DNA of 28,429 bases from Oscillospiraceae bacterium (GCA_017459865.1 JAFUCD010000018.1:1-28429); one strand, 5' to 3'. Shown: positions 14,847 through 22,789, numbered from the stretch's first letter. Notes: generated by a model from the letters alone, not told the origin. Numbers and translations are program-made.

Positions 14847-15140
14847 ATGAAGAAAACCTATTCCAAGCCCTTTCTCTATGCTGAATCCTACGCCCTCGTC
14901 GAGCACATCTCGCAGAGCTGCGGCATGGTGACGAACTTCGGCACCACCTGCCCTGTCGGGGACGGCGGCCTGGTGTTTTTCCAGTCTATAGACATGGGCT
15001 GCAATGAAGACGGCATTAGCGCAATCGAATTCGCGGGCTATGATCCGAAAACGATTTCGATGGAGGATCTGATTCAGAAAATCAACCCGACGTGCTACAA
15101 CTCCTTCGACGACTACGCACAGATGTACACATCAATGTAA
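14847..15140 (+). CDS. Small cysteine-containing peptide, 97 aa, RiPP-precursor-like
   Basis: A very strong ribosome site (AAGGAGGTG, 8 nt before the ATG) directly after the vWA stop shows that this is a real, co-transcribed gene. The N-terminus, MKKTYSKP-LYAESYALVEHI, has the KP...E...L.EHI pattern that I recall from many short, unannotated Firmicutes proteins. It is neither a Sec signal nor a membrane segment. Four Cys follow (SQSCGM, TTCPVG, MGCNED, PTCYN), with a Gly/Asp/Phe-containing middle and an acidic C-terminal half. A leader-plus-core reading (modified peptide precursor) is possible. No radical SAM, lanthionine or transporter gene is in this window, so a small secreted or structural partner of the vWA protein is equally possible. 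The function is unknown. Confidence 0.8.
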   Translation: MKKTYSKPFLYAESYALVEHISQSCGMVTNFGTTCPVGDGGLVFFQSIDMGCNEDGISAIEFAGYDPKTISMEDLIQKINPTCYNSFDDYAQMYTSM

Positions 15141-15150
15141 TTATGTAAAC

Positions 15151-15188
15151 CACAAGGCGAATACGAGCAATATCGTGTTCGCCTTGTG
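15151..15188 (+). other. Strong intergenic hairpin before the subtilase gene
   Basis: CACAAGGCGAA-ACGA pairs with CGT-TTCGCCTTGTG around a short AT-rich loop. It is followed by CGTGATAAAGGAG, which contains the ribosome site of the next gene, not a T-run. It is therefore more likely a processing or translation-control element, or a weak terminator, between the peptide gene and the subtilase gene. Confidence 0.65.
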
Positions 15189-15211
15189 CGTGATAAAGGA
15201 GAGCAAAGACA

Positions 15212-18200
15212 ATGAAAAAACGCATTTTTGCGCTGCTTCTGGCGCTGTGCATGACGGTTTCGCTGCTGCCCGCGTCGGCGTTGGCGGCGGAACCGTTTTC
15301 GGATGTGTCGGCGGAGGATTGGTTTTATGCCGACGTGCTGTATGCGTCTGAAAACGGCTTGATGCAGGGCGTCGGCGATGGGAAATTCGCGCCCGACGCC
15401 ACCACCACGCGCGCCATGATCGTCACGGTGCTGCACCGCGTCGCCGGTGAGCCCGAGGCCGCAAAGGCCACCGCGTTCGCGGACGTTTCCGCGGACGCCT
15501 GGTATGCCGCCGCCGTCGCGTGGGCTGCGGAGCAGGGCGTCGTGCTCGGAAAGGACGCCGAGACCTTCGCGCCCGATGAGCCCATCACCCGCGAGCAGTT
15601 CGCCGCGATCCTCTATCGGTACGCTGAGAAGAGCGGCATGGACGTCTCTTCGAAAGCGGATCTGACCAAGTTCGCTGACGCCGACAGCGTGAGCGACTAT
15701 GCGCGCGACGCCCTCACCTGGGCGAATGCCGCTGGCCTTATCAACGGCGTTTCGTCGACGCAGCTCGACCCCGCCGGGAACGCCACCCGCGCGCAGGCCG
15801 CTGCGATCCTGCATCGGTTTGATTTGATGCAGCAGGCGACCAAGCCCGGCAAGGTGACGCTCACGGTGGATACGAAGGACGCCGTCGTCATCGAGCCGAA
15901 GCAGATCTTCATTGGCACATACACGGTTGAAGCGGACCAGATCGACCGCATCGACTGGGTGCAGCACTCGGACAATGACGCCTATGACGCCACCACCGGC
16001 ACCGCTATGATCGACCAGACCAAGGGCACATGGGAGGCCGCCGACATCCTGCTCGCCCCCGAAGCGAACACGATCACATTTACCGCCTACACTAAAAACG
16101 GAGCCACGGCGACCGTGAGCGTGGAGATCACCTACGACTCCGGCGCGATCGCCGAATATGCTGAGAGCGACATCACTTATACGGATGAAAGCGGCAACGG
16201 CTATGTGAACAACACGATTCTCGTGATCCTCGACATTGACGGCACAGAGGACGAAAAAGATGCTGCGATCAGCGCCGTCTGCGAAGCAGTCGGAGGCAAG
16301 CTGGTCGGTCAGCTCAACGGCTGCGCCATGTATCAGATCCGCGTCCCCAGGGGCAATCTGGAAGCGCTGGAAGCCCTCTGCGAAAAAGCGGAGGCGGCGT
16401 CTGCGCTGGTACTGTCGGCGTCTGTTGACCGCGTCTATCCCGCGCCGTCCGTGCCGAGAATCACCGGTGTGATGCCGGATGGAACGGAAGTGGAGAGCGA
16501 CGCAGGTGTGTTCAGCGTACCGGAGCGCGACCCGGTGTACCCGAATGACACATGGGACAACTCCCTCTGGAATTCCAGCGATCCGACGGCGATCTGGGAT
16601 ATGGACGATCCGCAGGGCTCCAACTGGTGGGCGGAGGCAATCCGCGCCCCCGGTGCATGGGCGTATTCGGAATACTTTAATACGATTCGCGTTGGCGTTG
16701 CCGACACCGGCGTTTCCACTTCACATGAGGATTTGACAATCACCAAAACACTTTCGAGAAATAATACGGCCCGCGCGCATGGCACGCATGTTGCTGGCTT
16801 GATGGGCGCGACTGCCAACAACAATAAAGGCATGACTGGTGTCGTCTGGAAAAACGAAATCTATAACTATGATCTATACAACGGAACATCTTCCATGAGT
16901 TATGTTACGGAGGGTATTACCTCGCTGATACAGAATAACTGCAAGGTCATTAATATGTCGATTGGAAGAGTATACACATCACCCAGCCAATTCAGCAGCA
17001 TGACCAGCGAGGGCAGTGAATTTGCCACACTCGTCAACAATCAGGCCAAAAACTATGATTTCCTCATTTTCCAGTCTGCCGGCAATGGTTTTGACTCACC
17101 GTCCAGCGGAACAACGGACTACAGCGCCTATGGCTTTGACTCGATCTACAACGGTGATTTTTGTAGCGTGACGAACGAAAGCGCAAAGGAACATATCGTG
17201 GTTGTTGCTTGCGCCATGCAGCCACAATATTCAAATGATACAGCGCATCCCAATGACTATCATCTAACACGGTGGTCGTGCTTTGGAAATCAGGTCACAC
17301 TCGCGTCACCCGGCCTGTATGTCTACAGTACCGTGTACTATGATACCGGTTCCTCCAGTTTGGAAGGTTATAAAAAGAATACCAACGGCTATGTGGACAT
17401 GTCCGGCACGTCCATGGCATCTCCAATCGCAGCGGGCAGCGGCGCACTGGTCTGGTCGGTCAACCCGGATTTTGAGGCCAAAGAGGTAAAAGAGATTCTT
17501 GTTTCTACTGCTGGTGTTTGCTATCGGAACGAAAACAATGCTACCAGCACGCGCGTTGGAAATTATAATGTCGGTTACGACTCCCGCGAGACCTATCCGT
17601 TCGTGAACGTCGAGGCTGCCGTTGAGGAAGCCCTCGAGCGCACCTATGGCGACGGAACGCTTGCGGTCAGCTTTGTCAACGCCGCGAATAACGAGCCTGT
17701 AAACAATGTCAGCTATGAGATCCGTCTCGGCAGCCCAACCGGCACGGTCGTTGCGAGCGGCACCGCCAACGGCAGCGCCAACATCACGCTTCCGCGCGCA
17801 CAGGGCACAGACTATCATCAGGCGCAGTACTATCTCGTTGCGACCGGGAATTTCACGGCCTACACCTCCACGGCCTTCACCATCGACGTCGGCGGCACGA
17901 CGAGACTGACCGCTGCGCTCAACGTTCCCGAAGCGCCACAGGCGCAAAGCTATCGCATCGTCCTGACATGGAACGCCGAGCCCGCCGATCTCGACGCCCA
18001 TCTTGTCGCGGGCAGCGGTGGTCATGTGTACTACAAGAACCGCAGCATCGAAGGCGCGTCCATGGATCTGGACGATACCCAGTCCTACGGGCCTGAGACG
18101 ATGACGGTTACGGACGTGAGCGCCCTCGGCGGCTTCACCTACTCGGTGCACGACTTTACGAACCGCGCGACGTTCTCTGACGCCGCCGGACTCAAGGGCT

Positions 18201-18451
18201 CCGGCGCGACTGTGCGCGTCTACACCGGCAGCACGCTCGTGAAGACCTACACCGTCCCGGAGAATATGTACGGCACGGTCTGGAACGTATTCTCCGTGGA
18301 CGCGGAGGGGAACATCACCGATGGCGGCGGTTTTGCTTACAGCGGCAATGGCGCCGCGATCGCCACGCTGTTCCCGGCTTCGAATAGCGGCGCTCAGCCC
18401 AGCGCGCTCCTGCCCGAGACGCTCTGGCGCAGGGTCGACGCGGAAAAATAA
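15212..18451 (+). CDS. SLH-anchored subtilisin-like serine protease (S8), 1079 aa
   Basis: The signal peptide (MKKRIFALLL to ALAAE) is followed at once by three SLH domains, about residues 28-210 (FSDVSAEDWFYADV, ITREQFAAILYRYA, TRAQAAAILHRF). A beta region of about 100 residues comes next. A prodomain-like segment at about 328-405 (NNTILVILDIDG to SVDRVYP) resembles subtilase propeptides. The S8 catalytic domain has D498 (GVADTGVSTSHED), H523 (HGTHVAGLMGA), the oxyanion N625 (QSAGNG) and S734 (SGTSMASPIAAG). Residues from about 913 resemble the YfaP/DUF2135-type beta domain (LTWNAEPADLDAHL, HVYYKNRS, LDLDD-like segment, then a VFSVDAEGNI end). It should act outside the cell, bound to the wall. 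It may process the vWA protein or the 97-aa peptide encoded just upstream; this is inference. The catalytic part is less GC-rich than the two ends. Confidence 0.94.
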   Translation: MKKRIFALLLALCMTVSLLPASALAAEPFSDVSAEDWFYADVLYASENGLMQGVGDGKFAPDATTTRAMIVTVLHRVAGEPEAAKATAFADVSADAWYAAAVAWAAEQGVVLGKDAETFAPDEPITREQFAAILYRYAEKSGMDVSSKADLTKFADADSVSDYARDALTWANAAGLINGVSSTQLDPAGNATRAQAAAILHRFDLMQQATKPGKVTLTVDTKDAVVIEPKQIFIGTYTVEADQIDRIDWVQHSDNDAYDATTGTAMIDQTKGTWEAADILLAPEANTITFTAYTKNGATATVSVEITYDSGAIAEYAESDITYTDESGNGYVNNTILVILDIDGTEDEKDAAISAVCEAVGGKLVGQLNGCAMYQIRVPRGNLEALEALCEKAEAASALVLSASVDRVYPAPSVPRITGVMPDGTEVESDAGVFSVPERDPVYPNDTWDNSLWNSSDPTAIWDMDDPQGSNWWAEAIRAPGAWAYSEYFNTIRVGVADTGVSTSHEDLTITKTLSRNNTARAHGTHVAGLMGATANNNKGMTGVVWKNEIYNYDLYNGTSSMSYVTEGITSLIQNNCKVINMSIGRVYTSPSQFSSMTSEGSEFATLVNNQAKNYDFLIFQSAGNGFDSPSSGTTDYSAYGFDSIYNGDFCSVTNESAKEHIVVVACAMQPQYSNDTAHPNDYHLTRWSCFGNQVTLASPGLYVYSTVYYDTGSSSLEGYKKNTNGYVDMSGTSMASPIAAGSGALVWSVNPDFEAKEVKEILVSTAGVCYRNENNATSTRVGNYNVGYDSRETYPFVNVEAAVEEALERTYGDGTLAVSFVNAANNEPVNNVSYEIRLGSPTGTVVASGTANGSANITLPRAQGTDYHQAQYYLVATGNFTAYTSTAFTIDVGGTTRLTAALNVPEAPQAQSYRIVLTWNAEPADLDAHLVAGSGGHVYYKNRSIEGASMDLDDTQSYGPETMTVTDVSALGGFTYSVHDFTNRATFSDAAGLKGSGATVRVYTGSTLVKTYTVPENMYGTVWNVFSVDAEGNITDGGGFAYSGNGAAIATLFPASNSGAQPSALLPETLWRRVDAEK

Positions 18452-18461
18452 ACCAGATCCT

Positions 18462-18489
18462 GAAAATCGCAGCTTCGGCTGCGATTTTC
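18462..18489 (+). terminator. Terminator after the subtilase gene
   Basis: GAAAATCGCAGC pairs with GCTGCGATTTTC around a TTCG tetraloop, 10 bases after the stop. The T-run is part of the stem. Confidence 0.75.
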
Positions 18490-18511
18490 GGCAGCTGACA
18501 AAGAAAAACAC

Positions 18512-18540
18512 TTGACAGCCGCGCTTACACGTCGTATAAT
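18512..18540 (+). promoter_or_regulatory. Consensus promoter of the ylxM-ffh operon
   Basis: TTGACA (18512-18517), a 17-bp spacer and TATAAT (18535-18540) match the sigma-A consensus at every position. The start should be near 18547, about 40 nt before ylxM. It may drive the block through trmD or further. Confidence 0.93.
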
Positions 18541-18586
18541 GGCAGGGCTGTAAAGGAAAAGCGCATGACAGGCGGGAGGGAGAACC

Positions 18587-18937
18587 ATGCCGGAGGAAAC
18601 CGTATGGCGGACGATGCTGTTTGATTTCTACGGCGAGCTCCTGACGCCGAAGCAGCGCGAATACTTTGATCTGCACTACAACGCCGATCTCTCGCTCGCG
18701 GAGATCGCCGAGTCCACCGGCACGACGCGGCAGGCGGTCTGGGACATCATCCGCCGCGCGGAGGCGACCCTGCGCGAGACCGAGGCCAAGACCGGACTCG
18801 TGCGCCGCTACGGCGCGCAGCGCGAGACGCTCGCCGCCATGGAGCAGTCGCTCCGGCGGCTGGACGCGATCACAGAAGACGAAGCCAACACCCTTGTCCG
18901 GGCGCTCGCCCGGCAGGTAGATGCGTTGAAGGGGTGA
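18587..18937 (+). CDS. ylxM: YlxM-family SRP-associated helix-turn-helix protein, 116 aa
   Basis: YlxM (UPF0122) is a small helical protein encoded before ffh in Gram-positive bacteria and linked to SRP function. The sequence has the family start (MLFDFYGELLTPKQREYFDLHYNADLSL) and a sigma-70 region 4-like helix-turn-helix (LAEIAESTGTTRQAVWDIIRRAEATL, residues about 44-70), followed by a C-terminal helix. Length is normal. GGGAGG precedes the ATG by 7-8 nt, and ffh begins 4 nt after the stop, so the two are translationally close. Confidence 0.95.
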   Translation: MPEETVWRTMLFDFYGELLTPKQREYFDLHYNADLSLAEIAESTGTTRQAVWDIIRRAEATLRETEAKTGLVRRYGAQRETLAAMEQSLRRLDAITEDEANTLVRALARQVDALKG

Positions 18938-18941
18938 ATGT

Positions 18942-20327
18942 ATGGCATTTGAATCGTTATCCGATAAATTGAATGAGGCCTTCAAGCGCCTGCGCGGCAA
19001 GGGCCGTCTCACCGAGGCGGACGTCAAGGAGGCCATGCGCGAGGTCAAGCTCGCCCTTCTGGAGGCGGACGTCAACTTCAAGGTCGTCAAGGACTTCGTC
19101 AAGAAGGTCACGGCCCGCGCGACAGGCGCGGACGTGCTCGAGAGCCTGTCCCCGGCGCAGATGGTCATCAAGATCGTCAACGAGGAGCTCTGCGCCCTCA
19201 TGGGCAGCGAAAACCAGAAGCTCAATATTTCATCCAAGTCCCCCAGCGTCTGCATGCTCGTCGGCCTGCAGGGCGCGGGCAAGACCACCAACGGCGCGAA
19301 GCTCGCCGGACTCATGCGCAAGCAGGGCAAGCGCCCGCTGCTCGTGGCGTGCGACGTGTACCGTCCCGCCGCGATCAAGCAGCTCGAGACCGTCGGCGCG
19401 CAGCTCGACATCCCCGTCTTCCAGATGGGGCAGGGCGATCCCGTTGAGATCGCGAAGGCCGGCGTGGAGCACGCGAAGAAGCACGGCAACGACCTGGTCT
19501 TCCTCGATACGGCGGGCCGTCTGCACATCGACGAGGCGCTCATGACGGAGCTGAAGAACATCAAGGCGGCGGTCGAGCCCGCGGAGATCCTGCTCGTCAT
19601 CGACGCGATGATCGGTCAGGACGCCGTCGCGACCGCGACCACGTTCGATGAGGCGCTGGACATCACCGGTGTCATGCTCACGAAGCTCGACGGTGACGCG
19701 AGAGGCGGCGCGGCGCTCAGCATCAAGGCGCTCACGGGCAAGCCCATCAAATTCGCCGGCATCGGCGAGAAGCTCGACCAGATCGAGCCCTTCCACCCCG
19801 ACCGCATGGCCAGCCGCATCCTCGGCATGGGCGACGTGCTCACGCTGATCGAAAAGGCGGAGGCGAACCTCGACGCGAAGAAGGCCGAGGAGCTCGCCGA
19901 GCGCCTGCGGCAGAACAAGTTCACGCTGACGGATTATTACGACCAGCTCCAGCAGCTCAAGGGCATGGGCTCGCTGCAGGATCTCGCCGGGATGGTGCCC
20001 GGCATGGACGCCAAAGCCCTGCAGGGCGCGCAGGTGGACGAAAAGTCCCTGGCCCGCATCGAGGCGATCATCCAGTCCATGACGCCGTACGAGCGCGAAA
20101 ATCCCCAATGCCTCGGCTCCAGCCGCAAAAAGCGCATCGCTGCCGGCTCCGGCACCACGGTCGTGGACATCAACCGGCTGCTCAAGCAGTTCGAGATGAT
20201 GCAGAAGCTCACGCAGCAGCTTACCGGCATGGGCAAGCGCCGCAAGGGCAAAAAGGGCAAGGGCGGCATCCCGGGACTCGGCAGTCTCGGCGGACTCTTC
20301 GGCGGCGGCAAGCCGCTGGGGTTCTAA
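18942..20327 (+). CDS. ffh: Signal recognition particle protein Ffh, 461 aa
   Basis: Ffh is the GTPase of the SRP. It binds signal peptides emerging from the ribosome together with the SRP RNA (encoded here at 8306-8602). The N domain (residues 1-90) begins MAFESLSDKLNEAFKRLRGKGRLTEADV. The G domain shows GLQGAGKT (108-115), DTAGR (from 189) and TKLDGDARGG (from 247). The Met-rich M domain contains SRKKRIAAGSGT and INRLLKQFEMMQKL, which contact the RNA. The Gly/Lys-rich tail is typical. Length and start are as expected. It sits between ylxM and rpsP. Confidence 0.98.
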   Translation: MAFESLSDKLNEAFKRLRGKGRLTEADVKEAMREVKLALLEADVNFKVVKDFVKKVTARATGADVLESLSPAQMVIKIVNEELCALMGSENQKLNISSKSPSVCMLVGLQGAGKTTNGAKLAGLMRKQGKRPLLVACDVYRPAAIKQLETVGAQLDIPVFQMGQGDPVEIAKAGVEHAKKHGNDLVFLDTAGRLHIDEALMTELKNIKAAVEPAEILLVIDAMIGQDAVATATTFDEALDITGVMLTKLDGDARGGAALSIKALTGKPIKFAGIGEKLDQIEPFHPDRMASRILGMGDVLTLIEKAEANLDAKKAEELAERLRQNKFTLTDYYDQLQQLKGMGSLQDLAGMVPGMDAKALQGAQVDEKSLARIEAIIQSMTPYERENPQCLGSSRKKRIAAGSGTTVVDINRLLKQFEMMQKLTQQLTGMGKRRKGKKGKGGIPGLGSLGGLFGGGKPLGF

Positions 20328-20388
20328 GCTTTCATCGCTCTCTCGAGCGTTGATATAGACAGAGAAAACTACAGGAGGTGAAATGACA

Positions 20389-20634
20389 ATGGTCAAGATC
20401 AGACTGCGCAGAATGGGTGCGAAGAAGAATCCCTTCTATCGCATCGTGGTCGCGGATTCCCGCGCGCCGCGCGACGGCAGATGCATCGAGGAGCTCGGCT
20501 ACTACGATCCTCTGGCGGAGGGCGAGCAGATCAAGGTGGATCTGGAGCGTGCCAAGTACTGGATCGACAACGGCGCACAGCCGACCGATACCGTTCGCGG
20601 ACTGCTGAAGAAGGCGGAGCCCGCTGCTGAGTAA
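20389..20634 (+). CDS. rpsP: 30S ribosomal protein bS16, 81 aa
   Basis: The sequence [31 protein letters not shown] and the segment [10 protein letters not shown] are hallmarks of bS16, an early-assembly protein of the 30S body. Two ATGs compete: 20383 (4 nt after AGGAGG) and 20389 (10 nt after). I prefer 20389 because the family begins MVKIRL. The protein is otherwise complete. It follows ffh by 61 nt and precedes khpA by 18 nt. Confidence 0.96.
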   Translation: MVKIRLRRMGAKKNPFYRIVVADSRAPRDGRCIEELGYYDPLAEGEQIKVDLERAKYWIDNGAQPTDTVRGLLKKAEPAAE

Positions 20635-20652
20635 ATAGGAGTATCCACAAAC

Positions 20653-20883
20653 ATGAAAGAACTTCTGACCTATATCGTGCAGAATCTCGTCGAGCATCCT
20701 GACGAGGTCTCTGTGACCGAGCGCGAAGCCGACGGCGAGACTGTTTTTGAGGTCCGCGTTGCCGACGGCGACATGGGCAAGGTCATCGGCCGCCAGGGTC
20801 GGATCGTCAAGGAGATCCGCATCCTGATGAAGGCCGTCGCCCAGAGAAAGGGCAAAAAGGTCTCGGTCGAGATCCTCGACTGA
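20653..20883 (+). CDS. khpA: KH-domain RNA-binding protein KhpA (YlqC), 76 aa
   Basis: This is a single KH domain with the RNA-binding loop G46-R-Q-G49 inside KVIGRQGRIVKEIRILM. The N-terminus MKELLTYIVQNLVEHPDEVSV is typical. KhpA partners with KhpB (Jag) and affects cell shape, division and small-RNA biology in Firmicutes. Its place directly after rpsP and before rimM is conserved. The length is normal. Confidence 0.95.
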   Translation: MKELLTYIVQNLVEHPDEVSVTEREADGETVFEVRVADGDMGKVIGRQGRIVKEIRILMKAVAQRKGKKVSVEILD

Positions 20884-20894
20884 GCCTTAGATTT

Positions 20895-20932
20895 GGGAGT
20901 CAAAATGGGGGAACGTTCCCCCGTTGACTCCC
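20895..20932. repeat. Nested palindrome between khpA and rimM
   Basis: The outer arms GGGAGTCAA (20895-20903) and TTGACTCCC (20924-20932) enclose the perfect 16-bp palindrome GGGGGAACGTTCCCCC (20907-20922). It begins 11 bases after the khpA stop. Confidence 0.8.
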
Positions 20933-20946
20933 GCCGGAACAGTCAC

Positions 20947-20987
20947 GCAATTTGGGGCAGACCGCAAGGCGCTTCAAATTGCTTTTT
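20947..20987 (+). terminator. Terminator-like hairpin before rimM (possible attenuator)
   Basis: GCAATTTG (20947-20954) and CAAATTGC (20975-20982) pair, a small CC-GCAA-GG hairpin can form inside, and TTTTT follows. It is in the direction of the operon, so it could lower transcription of rimM-trmD relative to rpsP-khpA. The rimM ribosome site lies just downstream. Confidence 0.6.
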
Positions 20988-21011
20988 GTTCATTCGGAGG
21001 GATATACCAAA

Positions 21012-21494
21012 ATGGAAAAACGTTTTTTGGAAGCCGGTAAGATCACGAACACGCATGGCGTCCGCGGCGAGGTGCGCATCACCCCGTGGGCGGACAGCGC
21101 GCAGTTCCTGCGCCGGTTTTCTGTTTTTTATATCGACGAAAAGCCTGTGCGCGTCCTGTCTGCCCGCGTCCACAAGAACCAGCTGATCGCAAAGCTGGAA
21201 GGTGTGGAGGATGTGAACGCCGCCATGGCGCTGAAAAACCGCGTCATCTGCATCGACCGCGCCGACGCGCGTCTCCCCGAGGGACGCTTTTTCGTGCAGG
21301 ACCTGCTGGGGCTACCCGTGCGCGGGGACGATGGGGCGGAGCTCGGCACGCTTGCGGATGTGCTGGAGCTGCCGCAGGGGAGCGTCTATGTTGTGCGCGG
21401 CGCGCGGGAGATCCTGATCCCGGACGTGCCGGAGTTCATTCTGGACATCGACGCCGAGAACGGCATCACCGTGCATCTGATCGAGGGTATGTGA
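21012..21494 (+). CDS. rimM: Ribosome maturation factor RimM, 160 aa
   Basis: RimM binds uS19 and helps 16S rRNA head assembly. I start it at the ATG at 21012, with CGGAGGG 10 nt upstream; an earlier in-frame start at 20952 would lie inside the terminator-like hairpin and adds unconserved residues. The N-terminal beta barrel has LEAGKITNTHGVRGEVRI (about residues 6-23). The C-terminal PRC-barrel contains FFVQDLLGLPV, LGTLADVLELPQGSVYVV and a final EILIPDVPEFILDID. The length is normal. trmD begins 1 nt after the stop. Confidence 0.95.
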   Translation: MEKRFLEAGKITNTHGVRGEVRITPWADSAQFLRRFSVFYIDEKPVRVLSARVHKNQLIAKLEGVEDVNAAMALKNRVICIDRADARLPEGRFFVQDLLGLPVRGDDGAELGTLADVLELPQGSVYVVRGAREILIPDVPEFILDIDAENGITVHLIEGM

Positions 21495-21495
21495 T

Positions 21496-22776
21496 ATGCG
21501 GATCGATATCTTGACGCTGTTTCCGGATTCCGTGCGCGCCGTGCTGGGCGAGAGCATCCTCGGCCGCGCCGCGGCGAAGGGCATTCTGGACATCCGCTGC
21601 CACCAGATCCGGGACTATACGGAAAACCGGCAGAAGCAGGTGGATGACTACCCCTACGGCGGCGGCTGGGGGCAGGTGATGAACGCCCAGCCGCTGAAAA
21701 GCTGTCTCGACGCCGCCTGCGCGGACGCCGAGGGGCTGCGCCGCCGCGTGATCTATCTCACGCCGCAGGGCAAGCCCTTCAACCAGCGCGAGGCGCGGCG
21801 TCTGAAGGAGGACTATGACCAGCTCGTGCTCGTGTGCGGGCATTATGAGGGCGTGGATGAGCGCTTCATCGAGGCGTGCGTGGACGAGGAGCTGAGTCTC
21901 GGCGACTTCGTGCTCACGGGCGGCGAGATCGCGGCGATGGCGGTCGCGGACTGCGTGTGCCGCATGGTGCCGGGCGTGCTCTCCGACGAGGCGTGCTACA
22001 CCGGCGAGAGCCATTGGGACGGGCTGCTGGAGTATCCGCAGTATACCCGCCCGGAGGTCTGGGAGGGCAGGAAGGTACCCGAGGTGCTGCTCGGCGGGAA
22101 CCACGCCGAGATCGCCGCATGGCGGCGTGAGCAGAGCCTCGCGCGTACGATGGACAAGCGCCCGGACATGTTCGATAAGCTGGAGCTTTCGCCCGCGGAC
22201 GAAAAGCTCGTCGCGCACATCAAGCGCGCCCGCGCGAGACGCAAGCTCACGTCACCCATTACGCACCGGCTCGCGACGGAGGCGGATCTGCCGACCGTGA
22301 TGGAGATCGTCAAGCAGGCGCGCAATGCGCTGCGCCGCGCACGGGTCGACCAGTGGCAGGGCGAATATCCGACCGAGGAGATCTTTCGCGCGGATATCGC
22401 ACGCGGTGAGCTGTATGTGCTCGTCTATGAGGACATGGTCGCGGGACTGTTCACGCTCTCCGCGCTCCCGGAGCAGTGCTACGACGCGCTCACGGACGGG
22501 AAGTGGCACTATGACGGACCGTACTGCGTGCTGCACCGCAACGCCCTGCGAGCGGATTTTCGCGGCACAGGCGCGGCGGAAACGCTCATGCGGGCCGTGG
22601 AGGAGGAGAGCCGATCCCGTGGCGCCGTCGCCGTGCGCGTGGACACGCATCGCAAGAACAAGCCCATGCGCGCGCTGCTGGAGCGCAGCGGCTATCGCTA
22701 TGCCGGAAACGTGCTCGTGGAAAGCGAGCCGGGGCACGACCCGCGACGCCAAGCCTTTGAAAAACAATTACGCTGA
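21496..22776 (+). CDS. trmD: tRNA (guanine-37-N1)-methyltransferase TrmD fused to a GNAT acetyltransferase, 426 aa
   Basis: Residues 1-250 are a full-length TrmD, which makes m1G37 in tRNAs and so guards the reading frame. Features are MRIDILTLFPD, DDYPYGGGWGQVM (the family usually has GGG-GMVM), the SPOUT knot GHYEGVDERF (115-124) and LGDFVLTGGE (D137 region), and SHWDGLLEYPQYTRP. TrmD proteins normally end here. This one continues without a break from T252 into a GNAT fold: ITHRLATEADLPTVMEIV, GELYVLVYEDMVAGLFTLS, LRADFRGTGAAETLMRAV (acetyl-CoA loop at about 356-361) and a VRVDTHRKNKPMRALLERSGY end. The GNAT substrate is unknown. The usual rplS does not follow; rsmA does, after 13 nt. The fusion is clear in the sequence, and both halves look intact. 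Confidence 0.94.
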   Translation: MRIDILTLFPDSVRAVLGESILGRAAAKGILDIRCHQIRDYTENRQKQVDDYPYGGGWGQVMNAQPLKSCLDAACADAEGLRRRVIYLTPQGKPFNQREARRLKEDYDQLVLVCGHYEGVDERFIEACVDEELSLGDFVLTGGEIAAMAVADCVCRMVPGVLSDEACYTGESHWDGLLEYPQYTRPEVWEGRKVPEVLLGGNHAEIAAWRREQSLARTMDKRPDMFDKLELSPADEKLVAHIKRARARRKLTSPITHRLATEADLPTVMEIVKQARNALRRARVDQWQGEYPTEEIFRADIARGELYVLVYEDMVAGLFTLSALPEQCYDALTDGKWHYDGPYCVLHRNALRADFRGTGAAETLMRAVEEESRSRGAVAVRVDTHRKNKPMRALLERSGYRYAGNVLVESEPGHDPRRQAFEKQLR

Positions 22777-22789
22777 CAAGGTGCTTTCT

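Noticed and set aside
10431..14906. Very long minus-strand open frames opposite the vWA gene
   Set aside because: They have no ribosome sites, no family motifs and an Arg/Ala/Val-rich composition typical of antisense frames in GC-rich genes; the plus-strand gene has a signal peptide and vWA motifs.
17306..20396. Long minus-strand open frames opposite the subtilase and ffh genes
   Set aside because: They run antisense through the terminator at 18462 and the consensus promoter at 18512 and show no domain signatures.
20952..21011. Upstream start for rimM
   Set aside because: It lies inside the terminator-like hairpin and adds residues without similarity; the ATG at 21012 has a good ribosome site and the family N-terminus.
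22325..22789. N-terminal extension of rsmA into trmD
   Set aside because: The extension is an out-of-frame reading of the GNAT domain; RsmA similarity begins at the ATG at 22790.
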